Assembly (NCBI GenBank): GCA_024449915.1
Contig: JAMZAV010000108.1
Coordinates: 930,001 to 994,000, forward strand
Length of the DNA: 64,000 bases
Direction: 5' to 3'
DNA from: Sweltsa coloradensis
Taxonomy: Eukaryota; Arthropoda; Insecta; Plecoptera; Chloroperlidae
This document shows positions 47,231 through 59,991 of the stretch, one piece after another. The notes beneath the pieces were generated by a model. That model was given only the letters and a program-made list of their open reading frames with translations, searched no databases and had not been told where the DNA came from. The position numbers were made by a program, and so were the translations under genes. The first letter of the stretch is position 1. Each line of letters begins with the position of its first letter.

Positions 47231-50200
47231 GCAAATTTATTTCGACTGGATGAAGTTCGAAATCACGATTAAATTAGCACTATAACGACACGATTTAGTC
47301 GAAAATGTGCGTTCGTACATCGTTACACCAATCAAGCTTATTTTGTTTTGCGTACTCAGAAAGGTTATCGTATAGGGGGGCTACAAGTTTTTTTTTCTTA
47401 TTTTGTTATGGCTTAAAATTACACAAATTTACTGTCATAGAATACATACATAATACAACATAGAAAATTGTGCAAAAAAATTATAATGTTACATACAAAA
47501 ATAAATCTAACAAGTATTATAATCAAAAAACCCACAAAGCCTGAAAATGGCTTAACTGTGAGGAGAAACTTACTTTCCCAAATACGATCCTAAGTGATCC
47601 AAAAACATTCGCAATTAAATAGACCGGAAGTAAATATTTTGTTGTGACTTTGAGGACTCGCAAGGAAAAAAGGGCCTTGGATGAAAAAAGAGCCGTGTAC
47701 GAGAAATGAAAATTTTGTTTTTTTCCAGACAAAAAAAAACAGCTAATAATCCAAAAAGTACGAAAGTACTGCTATAGAAACCCTCAGCGTCGTGTTTCAG
47801 CTGTGCCTAAGTTTTATTGCAGAATGCAAGGGTTCATAAAAAAAACTCTTCTGATTCTGATGTCATTATTATACGGAGTTATAGTTTACACACGTATATG
47901 CCAAGTGAAAATGTATAAATGCCTCTTTTAAGAGCACATTTTCATTGTGGGTTATCAATATTATAATGTACAACAATTAAACAAATGAATTGAACTGGTG
48001 GGCAAGTCTATAGGAAATCAACAAAATAAAACGTTACAAAGTTATATGAATTACAAAGTTGTGGATATGGAAACGATCAACGTGTTAAATTAAGGACCCA
48101 CAAAATTTGATATGTTGGATAGTTACGATTGCCACGGCCTACGACTAAAATTTTCATCCTATAGATTAATCTGCAATGTTTTTGTTTGTTACTTTGATTG
48201 TACATGGCTTGTACTTTGCTTGTACTTGGCTTGTACTTTGCTTGTCCGCCAGTTCAAGTTATTGTTTCATTGTTGCAGTTTAGCAACTGTTATAGTAAAC
48301 GTGCCACAAAATGCTAAATTGGAAGAGTAGTTTCCTAAGCTTATGTAGCAGACATTTATGTGAAAAATTATATATTTTGTTAAATATTCGTATAGGCCTA
48401 CTATTGTAAACATAACTAATATTATATTTATTTTGACAAAATGCGACATTAAAGTATATTTTATCCCATGATCTAAAATAGCATCAAATATCAAATAATA
48501 TCATGATAAAATATTTGTTTCCAAAATGTGTGGAGAAGCCAGTTTTGTTGATGATAGCAAATCTTTGTAAAACAACTCAAAAGAGTTGACCAGAATTGCG
48601 TTAGAGCTGTAAAATGATTGGGAAATTGTTTATTGAAATCCTTGAAGTTAAATATCACTTTTTAACTTTAAATATATTTAATCTTAGAACATATAGTCTA
48701 ATCTTCGAACACATCAAACAATTATTTAGTCTAATAACCGTAGGACTACCGACTTCCTATAAGTAGGGTCTAACCAATTTGCTATCATTCTCTGGCATCA
48801 GAACCAATTATTATCCTCGATATTATTTCGTGCATAATCATGCAAAACTTCTTTCAAGATTGGTGGAAGCGTGCAATTTACTCAATCTCTTGTATAATAT
48901 CACATCTCATCACCTACTAAATGGCGAGTTAGAAAGTAACCTGCTAATCATTGTCATTCATGCGCCTAAATCATCTAGCCTCACATTTTATTATCCCCGG
49001 TTGTCTTCACATACTTTCACATCGCTCGGTAGGATCGAAGATACAGGAAATAAACAACGATATAAGAGTATACTTTTTACTATCAGCCTACCTAAACTAT
49101 ATAGCGATGTCAACAACTATTATGGATAGCGATTTACCCGCAAACGATTTGATATTGATCACTGGTCAATAATGTTTAACTAGTGTTTGGTACTATCCAG
49201 TTATAAGTGTTCTTGACTTATCGGTTTATTATTATAATATCGATAGATAACGAAGAGGGTGAAAATACATATATATCGATAAAGTAATTAGAGTTTTATA
49301 TGTCAAAGCAGTCGAAATTAAATTATTTGTATATTTTCCTCAAAAATGTATATGAAAGAAGGCTAAAAATCCTTTAGTATATAAAAAAAATTAATCGTTA
49401 TTTTCGATACTTTGAAGATCGGGAACAAGTAACCATTTCATATTCACACATATTTCGGTATTTCAATAGTGTGATAAATGTCAGCCCATGTCTGGCGTGC
49501 ATGCGAGGTAGACGAACTGATGTCCAGGCGACGGCGTCACCTCTCAAAGTGTTATGAATGATGCTTGCTAGTCCAGTGACACGTGCGCGCACGACACGAG
49601 CAGGAGAGTAATAGCAGGAGGCAGAGAATGTTGCAGAGCTCGAGGACATTATCAGCATACGATATTAATTAGCATAGATTGTGTTGCTTGTTTGTTTAAC
49701 ACGTTTAAAAATTTAATCATGGACATAAAGTTTAATGAGGTAGATTTAAAAATCAAAGCCCAAAGAATACGCAAACAAAGGATTTTATTAAAATATGTGC
49801 TATTTTCCGAAATAAATCGTTTTTACTCGAGCGTTTTGTAATATATGCTAAATCAGTAATCGTAGTTTCTGAAAATGCAACAAAACGCACTTTTTACTAA
49901 CGATGGTTTGCCTGTCGCTCTTGAAAGAACTCATTTTACCGTTATCACAGGATAACTTAAATTTATATATAATTATTAATTTCCTTAAATCCCTTTTATT
50001 ACTTCGTTTTTGAATAGGTCGAGTACAAGTATAAGTATAGATGCTACATCATGATAAATTATATCCCAATTAAAAATTAATGTTCGTATAATTTCATATT
50101 AAAATTATATTTTTAACATTTCTAACGGAACATGAACGTATCATTTTCTTTATTTTCATGAAATCCCGTATTTTCCAAGGAGTATACCTGGATTCTCTTA

Positions 50201-50970
50201 CAACTTCGTCACAAGTCAAATCCATCACTAATAATTTTAAGTGGCCTGAAATGGTGATGCTTTTTCTAGGCGGGATTCTTTTCAAAACGATCCATTTTCA
50301 GGATAGCTACTGAGCTGATTAACTGTGAATAACATTTAAATTTCTATATAACTTTTTGCTTTCGATAAACAACAAGATCAGTCTGATGTCTTCAAGTTGT
50401 GTTCATTCAATTCAAGTGTAAAATGTGTAAACTGTTCTATTACTCGTGTCGTGATCACAGCATTACGATTTAAACGTTTTGTATCGACGCCAAAAGTATA
50501 AATCTTCGCTTCTGGACGTTTGACAGAATCAGCATCTGCACGCATGCGCAACTTTCTCGCCGAGCTACGTGTTTGACGAGAAAACACGAGATGCGGAGGC
50601 AGGGAGAGGAGAACTGTACGGAAGAAGAATACAGATTCCCGTACTACTTGGACAAATACTTTTCCCTTGAGATCAGTTATTACTGTATGAAAGTTGTATA
50701 ATATGTTGTATAAAATCTATCAATTGAATTAAACAATCCAATAGATTTTGCCTTGGGCAAACATCTCAATTGAAATTGACCACCAGAGACATTTTAGGAA
50801 TTTGTATTGCCCTATTGGTTGGTAAACTTTGTATGAAGGAGGATTGTTTTTATAGATTATACACAATTTGTATTGAATGCACTCGAAAACTCAATTCCGG
50901 TGTGTAAGATGTATAGCTCCAGCGCAACACGAGAGACTTACGGAGCCACCAGAAGTGGAGCATGCAAAGC
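47231..50970. other. intron sequence, nothing recognised
   Basis: AT-rich. A short tandem of cttgtactttg units at 48203-48250. No exon-like block. Confidence 0.45.
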
Positions 50971-50974
50971 TTGA

Positions 50975-51096
50975 CAACAATCACCTACAATGCGTACAAA
51001 AAGCACTTGCAAAAGTAAAGAGATCCCACGCAAACTAAAAACACAAAAAAGCTCATCCATCAACGCGACTAAAAAATGCGTTCGCGAAGCGGCCTA
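50975..51096 (+). mobile_element. Helentron-like 3' fragment H8
   Basis: ttgacaacaatcacctacaa, aagcacttgcaaaagtaaag, cccacgcaaactaaaaac and gctcatccatcaacgcg match the 3' part of H1-H3 in element orientation, then the H5-type terminus gcgttcgcgaagcggCCTAG followed by T. It lacks the 5' half. Confidence 0.65.
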
Positions 51097-51370
51097 GTGA
51101 ATATTGAAAACTAAATAATGTGTTATCGATTATCGAACCCAATCGATATAAAAAATAATCAAACATGATTGTGAAATCCAAATTCGATTTCGATCGATTT
51201 GACGAATAATCGAAAACGAGATTGCGATATCGAAAATGTAATAAAGTCGAAAAATAAAGATTTTTTAGAAAATAACTCCCTTATCATCATGCATGCACAC
51301 CGTGAATATATACACTATTGCATGGTTGTGTGGATAGTGTCTATATCCACCGTAACCAAAGAGTACTCAC

Positions 51371-51510
51371 ATCTAATCGCCCCAGGGTACTTCTGCGCAC
51401 ACTGGTCTCGAATCAAGACCTCACCGTGATTGGTGGAGACAATCACAGGAAGGGGCGGGGCGACCACAGCATCCTCTCTCATCTCACGCTCTGAATGGAC
51501 CAGCATTCCC
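51371..51510 (-). CDS. host gene, coding exon (first well-supported)
   Basis: Internal exon of an unrecognised gene. On the minus strand the acceptor ttgattacag precedes it and the donor GAT|gtgagtactc follows it. Of the frames, the one entered with one base gives 46 open codons, including MLVHSEREMRED, AVVAPPLPVIVSTNHG and EVLIRDQCAQKYPGAIR; the frame starting two bases in hits TGA. Base composition is far more GC-rich than the AT-rich surroundings. The exon starts with one base of a split codon and ends with one base (T), so the 3' intron is phase 1. An in-frame ATG lies three codons in, so translation could start here; otherwise an upstream exon ending in two bases is needed. No signal peptide is visible. 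Function unknown; exon status is fairly sure. Confidence 0.8.
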
Positions 51511-51639
51511 CTGTAATCAATTCAAGCATCATGAATATTAGACCCCGCCCACTCGTGCCAGATTTCTGCACAAGGATGGTACACATGAGAAACGTTGCCT
51601 GGTGAGATTCCGCGGTGCGTGTTCTCCTATCACCTCCAT

Positions 51640-51715
51640 CCACAGCACAAGCTACGCGAGACTTGAACTCGGGAGGTCGCCAGTTCGATCCTCGCCTCCA
51701 ACAATCTTTATTTGT
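51640..51715 (+). repeat. tRNA-like fragment
   Basis: gaactcgggaggtcgccagt tcgatcctcgcctcc has a box B-like core and resembles SINE heads. It has no complete cloverleaf by eye. Confidence 0.3.
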
Positions 51716-52249
51716 ATCTTTATTCATATTATGTACATGGTTTTCTTCAATAGGTGCTGGAATAGACCGAGCTATATCCTATATATTATTAATAATAAAT
51801 TCAATCATTATATTGACAGCTGGCCAACTAGTATGAATGACCACGGGGATCCAGCCTACTAATCCATACAAAGTACATGTTAACAATTATTTTTTTTAAA
51901 GAAAATATCTAACAACAGTATGAAATTAATGATTATGAACATTGTTGTACAGATGATGATGCAAAATGAAGATGGAGCACTTGAATTATAAGATTTTATG
52001 TTTGTGAGTTCTTCGACAAGCTCTCTAAAAGGGGGTAGGCCGACACTGGGGTTGCCGCCAGCTGGCTACAGTTTTTTTATTACAGCCATGAAGTGAGCAG
52101 AATGAATGTGCTCATGCTCAGTACCATAAACATCCAACCAGGGATTGCAGTTAGCAGTTTAGAACATTCTCTATATAGGAAATTGTGGCCAACTGAGACC
52201 CAAACCCCAACTAAAACTGTAACCTGTTAGACCGTCGTCCGACCGTGGA

Positions 52250-52400
52250 CATCTAGGATTCACATGCATATTTTATCACTGCCCTTCAACAAGAACGACA
52301 CAGGATGTTTCTGGTGGCCCTGGGGGTTGGGGGGGGGGGGGGGGGGGGGGGGGTCAGGGAAGCCAGCGCCATCCAAAGTTGACATGTAACCCGGCACCTC
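52250..52400 (+). repeat. CCGGCACCTCCACC-family repeat with long G run
   Basis: cccttcaacaagaacgacac, tttctggtggccctggg, a run of 25 G (52329-52353), then acccggcacctccaccaaa. It heads the tandem array that follows. Confidence 0.65.
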
Positions 52401-53075
52401 CACCAAAAACGAGATTTCAAAAAATTAGCATAGCGTATTTTAATTATATTTTCCTTTTAAACCCGGCACCTCCACCAAAACGAAAATAAATATAACGTAT
52501 TTTTAATTTTATTTCCCTCTCAAACCTGGCACCTACACCAACAACGAACTTAAAAGACTTGACATGAATTTATTCTTCTTCGACGAAAAGGTTTCATTAT
52601 TTATTTATTTAACTAACGTCTATCTTGTTCAATTATGAAAACTGATTTAAAAACCTAACACATCCACCAAAAACAAAAATTAATATAACGTATTTTTAAT
52701 TCTATTTCCCTCTTAAACCCGGCACCTCCACCTCCACCAACAACAAACTTTAAACACTTGAAATGAACTTATTATTTTATTTTTGTATTCTTCTTCGACG
52801 AAAAGGTTTCATTATTTATTTATATAACTATAACGTCTATCTTGTTCAATTATGAAAACTGATTTTAAAACCTGGCACCTCCACCAAAAACGAAAATCAA
52901 TATAACGTATTTTTAATTCTTTTCCCTTTTAAACCCGGCACCTCCACCAACAACAAACTTTAAACACTTGAAATGAACTTATTATTTTATTTTTGTATTC
53001 GTCATCGACAAAAATGTTTCATTGTTTATTTATTTATCTAACGTCTATCTTGATCAATAAAAAAAACTGATTTAC
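52400..53075 (+). repeat. tandem array, units of about 190-217 bp
   Basis: Seven more or less intact copies of the ccggcacctccaccaa motif from 52386 onward, embedded in about three units that share cgaaaat.aatataacgta, cttcgacgaaaaggtttcat and acgtctatcttgttcaatta. The array ends with aaaactgatttacaaagga, which also occurs alone at 20298. No coding potential. Confidence 0.75.
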
Positions 53076-54092
53076 AAAGGAGCTTCTTCCTACTTTCGGT
53101 ACCCACCAACCGAAGCATCATAAGGTTGTATATATATGATCTACAGTTTGATGCTAATCTTTAGTCTAGACGAACGCACCTATTAAACTACAGACCAATA
53201 GACTCCCGGTCTAGCTGTTTTACGCGCATGTCGACGCATCAAGATGTGATATTACATTCGAGGTTATTAAACTGGGCCTCACAAGGAAAATCAATTCAGT
53301 TCTGTATGTTCATCACTTGGGTGACCATGACGTCGTAAATAATTTTAGAGAATGAAATGAGTTCACATTTTGATTTAGTTTAATTTAATAGGAACAAATA
53401 CTTTTATGTCTAGCATTTTTGTACAATAAAATCCAATGTGTTGTTAGTTTCACCTGTTACTTTAGTCAGTATCTGATTTTATAGGCCACAAATTGTTGAA
53501 ATTTCTTGTTGTTGAGAGATACATACGCGAATATTAGTTATTGACATGTTATATATTATACCAGTCAAATTTAAATTTAAAATTTACAAAATCAGTAAGC
53601 GTTATAGTACAACTACGAAAAGACAGTAATTGTTTTTGTACGCTCTTTATTACTAGTTTGAGAGCTAGTTTGCATCCAAGTTACATTTATTTTCTTTTAA
53701 ACATTCTAACACTTTTGAACTCACTCAGGTCTCTTATTGGTAATATGTTGTACTGAAAGAAAAACTAAAGAAAAATACCATCGTTTTGAATCACAATTTC
53801 CTAAGAACATATTATTGCCTTGCTGCACTCCTTGTTCCAAAAATGTGAACCTTATTTACATAATCAATTTTTCCGAATAAATAATTTGGCATGGCAATAG
53901 ATATTTTATAGATCAAAACCAAGGATAATAAAATAATATTGTCTTCTTAAGACAACCAATCAAGCACACTTAGCATAATTCTAATTATCAGTCTTTCTAC
54001 ATTTCAGAATACATCTCATTACTTTGTTTTGTATAATTTGAACATTAAAGTCTATTGATAAATATTTCAGTGCGGGACATTTTATAGTCATA
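53076..54092. other. AT-rich stretch, nothing recognised
   Basis: Short frames only. Confidence 0.45.
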
Positions 54093-54100
54093 TCATGAGG

Positions 54101-54543
54101 CAGTGTTGGGTAGGCTTCTTCGGGAACTTTTAAGGGACGCGTTCCATTCTTAATTAGAGGAACTTTCAACACAAAAGTTACAAATTTAGGTTAACTTTTA
54201 ATAAAGGTTTAGAAGTTCCTTTCACTCTTAGAGATGACAAAACCCACCATGCCTCTACATCTTAAAACAGATTTAGCTGATAAGATATGAAAATCAGTTG
54301 ATAAGAAACAGTAGCATATCATTATTAGGAGGCGTTACCTCGATTGATGAACCTGTCATATTTGCTAGCGACGACGCGGCTCAAAAATCGTGATCTAACT
54401 AAATCCTATATGTACCAAAATTTATCTGAAAAAGGAACTTTTAATCAGAACTTTGATTATTTCAGGTACTCAAAAGTTCCTTTTGGTGTGAAGGAACTAT
54501 AAATTTTAAAAGTTCCTTTTTTGCGGTAACTTACCCAACACTG
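54101..54543. mobile_element. non-autonomous hAT element, 443 bp
   Basis: The ends CAGTGTTGGGTAGG and TTACCCAACACTG are inverted repeats of the hAT type. The 8-bp direct duplication TCATGAGG stands on both sides (54093-54100 and 54544-54551) without mismatch. No transposase inside; it contains aaaagttcctttt-like motifs in both orientations. The perfect duplication suggests fairly recent insertion. Confidence 0.9.
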
Positions 54544-54551
54544 TCATGAGG

Positions 54552-57500
54552 TTAAAGCTTGTTTATATAAAACTTCACTTGTATTCTTTGCTGAGTAATA
54601 GTTTATAAGTATTTAACCGGCGTTTTCGTGTTCATTGTTCGTTCGCTAATTTAAGCAACTTACTTCTCAGTTCATACAGTGTTTTATGTTTGTTAGCACA
54701 TTATCTTATGAGCTATCTAACGTGTAAATCCGCATAATTATAATTTTACATTTATCCATGAGTGCAAATAATAAATAATTACCATCGTGAACCACGACAT
54801 GCATCTCTACATGTTTCAAATTTGCATATAATATAATTATTTAATATTTATACATTAAAATATCTTGTTTCAGTCATGTTTAGTGCATGTTTTAGATACA
54901 AAATAGCAATCAATCATTAAATAAAATGTTTTAATAAAAATGGACAGTGATAACTGTAAGTATTTTGTAATGATTGTTAATAAAAATAAGTACGAGAACT
55001 GAAGACTGCAAGGAAAATATTGTTTGTTGTTGGTTAGTTAACAATTCAAAGACGTTTAATAAACACATTTGTTTATTTAGGATAAAATTAGATGAAACAG
55101 TAAAATATCGCGGATTTCTCACTGCCAAAGGAAGAAAATTTCGAAGTTGTTTACGTTTTCGTTAATCTGTAAATTTTATCATTTTAAAATATAAATACTT
55201 ATGTTTAATAATCAACATTTACTTTAAGACCATATACGATAGCGCTATGTATAGAAAGCTTTAAAAACTTTACTTCTACTTTGCCAAACATAACCTTCAT
55301 GAGAAATCTGAAGCTGTGATCAAGATATAAGACATATTCGTGAAGTGATAATTATATGATGCATTTCCTACATTTGAAATAACTATAATCTGCACGAACT
55401 TCCCAAGACTTCTCTCCCAGACGGCTAGGTAATTAGTTTATTTAAATATATTAATCTAAATTCCTTAATAATGATATACTGAATACGACGACGACAGCTA
55501 AAATTACTTAATTTATAATCTTTCACTTGATTTCTTTAAAAATTGTGGCATCGCGAGTAATCGATATAAATCATCTAATCTCTACTTTACTTTACTTTCC
55601 AAAACAAATCAACCTGATGATCATGGAAACGTATATCTGTAAAAGCATATTTTTCAAGTCAGTGCCTATTTATTTTTAGTGGTTATAAGCTGCTCAGTCC
55701 AAGCTGTCTTTGTTCCTCACGACTTGGTTAATTATTAATCAAATCCATCCATATTGATGTATTAGCTCAATTTTCTGATAACAATGATGTGTAATAATTA
55801 CAGAGTTTGATTTAAGTGGTGTAACTACATATTATTTATGTTTTGTGCTGCGAAATTACCTTGGATTTGTTTATGTTATACAAGATGCATCGAAGCAAGG
55901 AAATCATATCGCACAATATTTACTTCAAGCTGCAATTACGTTAATGAATAAGTTTTGCCCATATTTTTTTTCTAAGATAAAAATACATGTAACCTGCAAT
56001 TTAAATTCGAATCTAGTTTAATGTACCACGTTTTCTTTGCCATGTCAAAATCAAAAACCCATAAAAAGAGGCACAAAAAATAATTTTGTTTGACTTTAAA
56101 ATATACAAAATAGGGTTTAAAAACTACATTTATTCGGCTGCATAAGAAGATGATGAACCACACAAGTGCAGTGTCGGTAAGACATGCATATTCAACACAT
56201 GAGTCCCTCTCAAGGTCTCGTACGTATACGCAGATAGGTCTGTTTATTAAGTAGATAATAAAGACTACACTGTAATTAGGTTGAGCTATACATGCAATTA
56301 GAGTGATGTTACATGCAGTGGGAGCTCTGGACCGTGACAGTATTACCGTGGTTATGCGACGTAAGATGAACGAGTTAGACAGGCATTACATCATAACATT
56401 GTTTTTAATTGGTACAGATGAGAGTTTGTCAAGGGTGACGTACGTTGGACCACGAACGTGCAGGGGGCTTCGCTGAGTTTCGGAGGAAAATTCCGAGTGG
56501 TTTGTCATTGAAATAAAAGAAGGTGGGCTCACATTATCTTTTCTTGTGGGTCACTCACAACTGCATGATTATATTTAATTTATTCAAACTGTATGCTTTC
56601 ACAGTCCGAAATAATGCACATCAGATGACGGTAACACCGTCGTATAATAACGTCAGGATTATATAGGAAAACAATCGAACCTATCGAAATGACACACAAA
56701 CTATTATTTATATTTTCTCTATTATTAATTTATATTTGCATTCATTTTCAGTATTAATAAACTAAACATGCTATTATTATTATTTATTCATTTTTCATGT
56801 TTTTTTTGGTATTTAGAATTTAATTGTTTGTAATGTACTAAATAAATAAATAATGACGAATGTTTGAGCAACAGATCGAGCACCTGTCGTTACCCCTTGT
56901 TATACAAGACATTACAATAGTTCAAGATCAAGTTCATAGTTTGGCTGTCCAGTCTTAAAAATTTCCTCAAAATAAGGAGTCGTAAAACTAGATTTATGTA
57001 CTATTGAAAAATAGGAACTAATTCGTTTCCGTTCGTCTTCAAATTATGGACAAGTTTCTCGAAAGAAATGTGGCTCTAAGGGCTATCAATCTAACAAATT
57101 GACAAAACATTTTCGATTTTTTAAAACTTTTATCTCAGTTAAAATGCGAATGTACCCATCAACCATATATAAATCGAGGGATCTAAAGTTCAGTCCTTGA
57201 TTTAATTCTGGCCGAGGGTACCTAATCTATTCCTTCGGTTACAAATGTTAAACCAATACCAAACAGGAAGTAAGGGCATCTGATCGCAGATTAGTAACGC
57301 AAAGAAAATTCAAAATAATGCGTCACTAATCTGCAATGCATTCTTCTATTTGATAGACTTATTTGCAATTATAATTATATACACGTTTAGTACACACGTT
57401 AAGAATACGATATTTAAAATAAAGTGTGCGCTATAATATCAAGTGTTTGTTACGTGTACAGCACACCAACAGACTGATGAACCTCATGGACATGACCAGC

Positions 57501-57840
57501 CTCCATACGTGCTCAACATAGTAGACCTAACACGTGCAAAACTTCATACAGAAAATATATTTGCTTGATAATATATTATAAACGTAAAGCGCCATTGTAT
57601 CAATAACGTAATCAGTTGATTAAAATTACTTTAAAAAATTATATTGCAAAATAGTTACAAGAATAAATCGAAGTAAGGATTGAATTTAATTTAATTAAAA
57701 CAGTCTTCTGTGAACAAAAATTTAAATAGTAACACATTGTCAATAGTATTAAAACACGTACAGGTACGGAAGTACCCAAAAGAGGGAGGAAATAATTTGT
57801 TTCAGTATAAAAGATTGACGAAAAAACACAAAAATTAAAT
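54552..57840. other. AT-rich stretch, mostly featureless
   Basis: A small inverted repeat at 57281-57338 (gcagattagtaacgca / tgcgtcactaatctgc). A GC-richer patch at 56310-56500 has splice-like sites but no coherent exon. Plus frame 54974-55165 is unrecognised. Confidence 0.4.
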
Positions 57841-57859
57841 GATGATGATCATATCTCGT

Positions 57860-58015
57860 TGTTGATGGAGGCGCCGAGGAAAAGATGGATATAAAAAATA
57901 CGTATTGTTTTTGGAATTGAAATTCCATTTTTGGTGGAGGTGCCGGGTATTGATTTATGTGAAGTTTGAGTGACGCTATATCCCTGCCACCCATCAGGGT
58001 CACCATGAAACATCC
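57860..58015 (-). repeat. CCGGCACCTCCACC-family repeat, two ends
   Basis: gatggaggcgccgaggaaa at 57865 and ggtggaggtgccgggtattg at 57937, then gtgacgctatatccctgcc and agggtcaccatgaaacatcc. Confidence 0.55.
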
Positions 58016-58383
58016 TGTACTTATTTATTTTTTATAGATAATTTTAAAACAAATTATAGAAATGTGTTACGGTAGGGCCATATATTTTTACTTTCGTGAC
58101 ATATGTTGATAATTTCAGACACCTGTGGTGTCACACACGATAGAATTTGGAATCTACAAAATAGTTTTTAATTAATATCAATGAAATAATAAATATAATA
58201 AATAATAAATAATAATAAATATCTTATCTTATAACATATCTATATCTTATAATCTTACACTATCTAAATCTATTTGTAACCATGGTTAGGTGGAGGAATG
58301 ATCTCTCAATGATTGAACCTCGCCATTTTTGTTTCCTACATTTTCCATGTGTAACATGTAATGTATTGTAAACAAAATAAAGC

Positions 58384-58420
<37 letters not shown>

Positions 58421-58421
58421 C
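58384..58421. repeat. (TTAC)n microsatellite
   Basis: About nine units after aataaagcta. Confidence 0.9.
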
Positions 58422-58588
58422 TAACTTTTGCGCAGATACGATAGATATTAAATTTGGAATCTATACAAAACATTTATCTATACAAATGACATCAATGATA
58501 TATAAATAATGTCCCACAATTTAGTATTACAATAATTACTTTACTTGGAAGAGGTTAGAGAAAAACTATATGGTTGAATCACTGCCTC

Positions 58589-58628
58589 CTAGATGCTACT
58601 CGGGGAGCCCAGAACCACGAGTAGCATC
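58589..58628. repeat. short hairpin
   Basis: agatgctactcg and its exact reverse complement around a 15-bp spacer. Confidence 0.7.
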
Positions 58629-59012
58629 TTGGGTTGAACAAATGTGGCCTTTCAGTTTATTAATGATAATGATATAAAAGTCCAATGATTTTTATTTATA
58701 AAGCCATTCAGTTTCTTCAATCTTGAAATGCCCGTCCTTCACATTCTTGCCTCGACAAGCCGTACAAAATACTACCTCACATGGTGAATCCGCTTTAAAG
58801 CCAATTAGTAGCCTACTAAGTTTACTATTAAACAAAACGAATACGGAAAAATCTCTCAATAGAATTAAACAGAGTGAAATTGAGACGAGTTTCGAAGATT
58901 TTTTCTTATAAGTTGAGACAAATTTTACATTCCAAAATAATAAGTGGACAGTGTGGATTTTATTTAATACGTTTCAACAATTACATTATGAAACAATATG
59001 TGACTAGTATTT

Positions 59013-59560
59013 TTGTACTCTCATTCGGGAAGTCCCAGGTTCGAATCCCATCGAGACCGGAAATCCTTAAAGAAGGTTTTTTATGAAGTTATCCCAAGGG
59101 ATAGAGTCCTGTTCAGCAGCCCTCGGACATCCCTTCACAACTGTCCTAGCTCAAATGTACCTACAGTTAGACATGCATTGCACCCTGGGCAGGTTTCCCA
59201 CGAAACTTAACTCTACTATAGGCGGGCCTTCAAATCCCAACTCGCAACCTTCTCGTGGTTTGGCCCGTGATTAGGGGACTTTTCTCCCTGAAACTAATGG
59301 CGAGCTCTGGGTCGTCGTCGGGGAACTTTCCCCTTCCCTTTGACTACCTCCCCGACGGCGACGACAATGACAACACGGACGGATGACACAGACGGAGACG
59401 ACCACGACGTGGGGGAACCCCTGCCCCCCCCCCCATATGCTTGTGGCTGGTTCTGACCAGCACAGGCCTGTCCACCCCTTGTCCCCCCGCGTCGCCCCTT
59501 ACGTCCCTCCCTTCGTCTCGATTAGCCAAGTTGCATAAATATGAGACGTTAAGCAATATC
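59013..59560 (+). repeat. composite SINE: tRNA-like head, long body, family A tail
   Basis: tcattcgggaagtcccaggt tcgaatcccatcg (box B), agccctcggacatcccttca (as at 45045), tttcccacgaaacttaactc, the GAC-rich block seen at 19449, and the tail ttcgtctcgattagcc ... aaatatgagacgttaagc shared with family A. The open frames here are inside the repeat. Confidence 0.55.
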
Positions 59561-59955
59561 CAATCTACTAGGCCTACATAGGTCCTAACAGTTAGTATCA
59601 ACGCGAGTGTATCTGTTATATTGTTATGAAGGAAATTCCAAGTCCAATCCCCTACGGCATTTCTTTTATTGACCGAGTAAGCCTGCAGAAGAAAATACAT
59701 TTTGTCGAGATGGTCAATTGATTGATTGATTTAAAAATTATAATTAAAATTATTTATTTCATCACCTCTGTTCGCCACAGCCACCATTGGCTGGCTTATA
59801 CTCTGGATTTATTTTGTGAGTTGTTCTAAACTGTTGACAATCAAAATTTAGCATACACACTTATTAGTGTTACTGGGCTTGCTTTGTGTGATATTCCAAA
59901 CGATTGATTGATAGACCGTTAAAATAATAATAAACATATACATGGTTCCCCATTT

Positions 59956-59991
59956 TTTTTTGATTTTTTTTTTTTTTTGGGGGGGGGGGGA
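59956..59991. repeat. poly(T) followed by poly(G)
   Basis: A T-rich run, then thirteen G. Confidence 0.85.

Larger units (their letters stand above)
11714..51510 (-). other. span of the minus-strand host gene seen here
   Basis: The four exons above are collinear on the minus strand, and three consecutive junctions agree in phase (all phase 1). Joined, they give about 120 codons without a stop. Introns are 51370-24060, 24002-22131 and 22049-11796, filled with transposons and SINEs. The gene is open at both ends of this span. Whether further exons hide inside the 27-kb intron cannot be excluded; the best extra candidate is 30178-30237. Confidence 0.6.
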
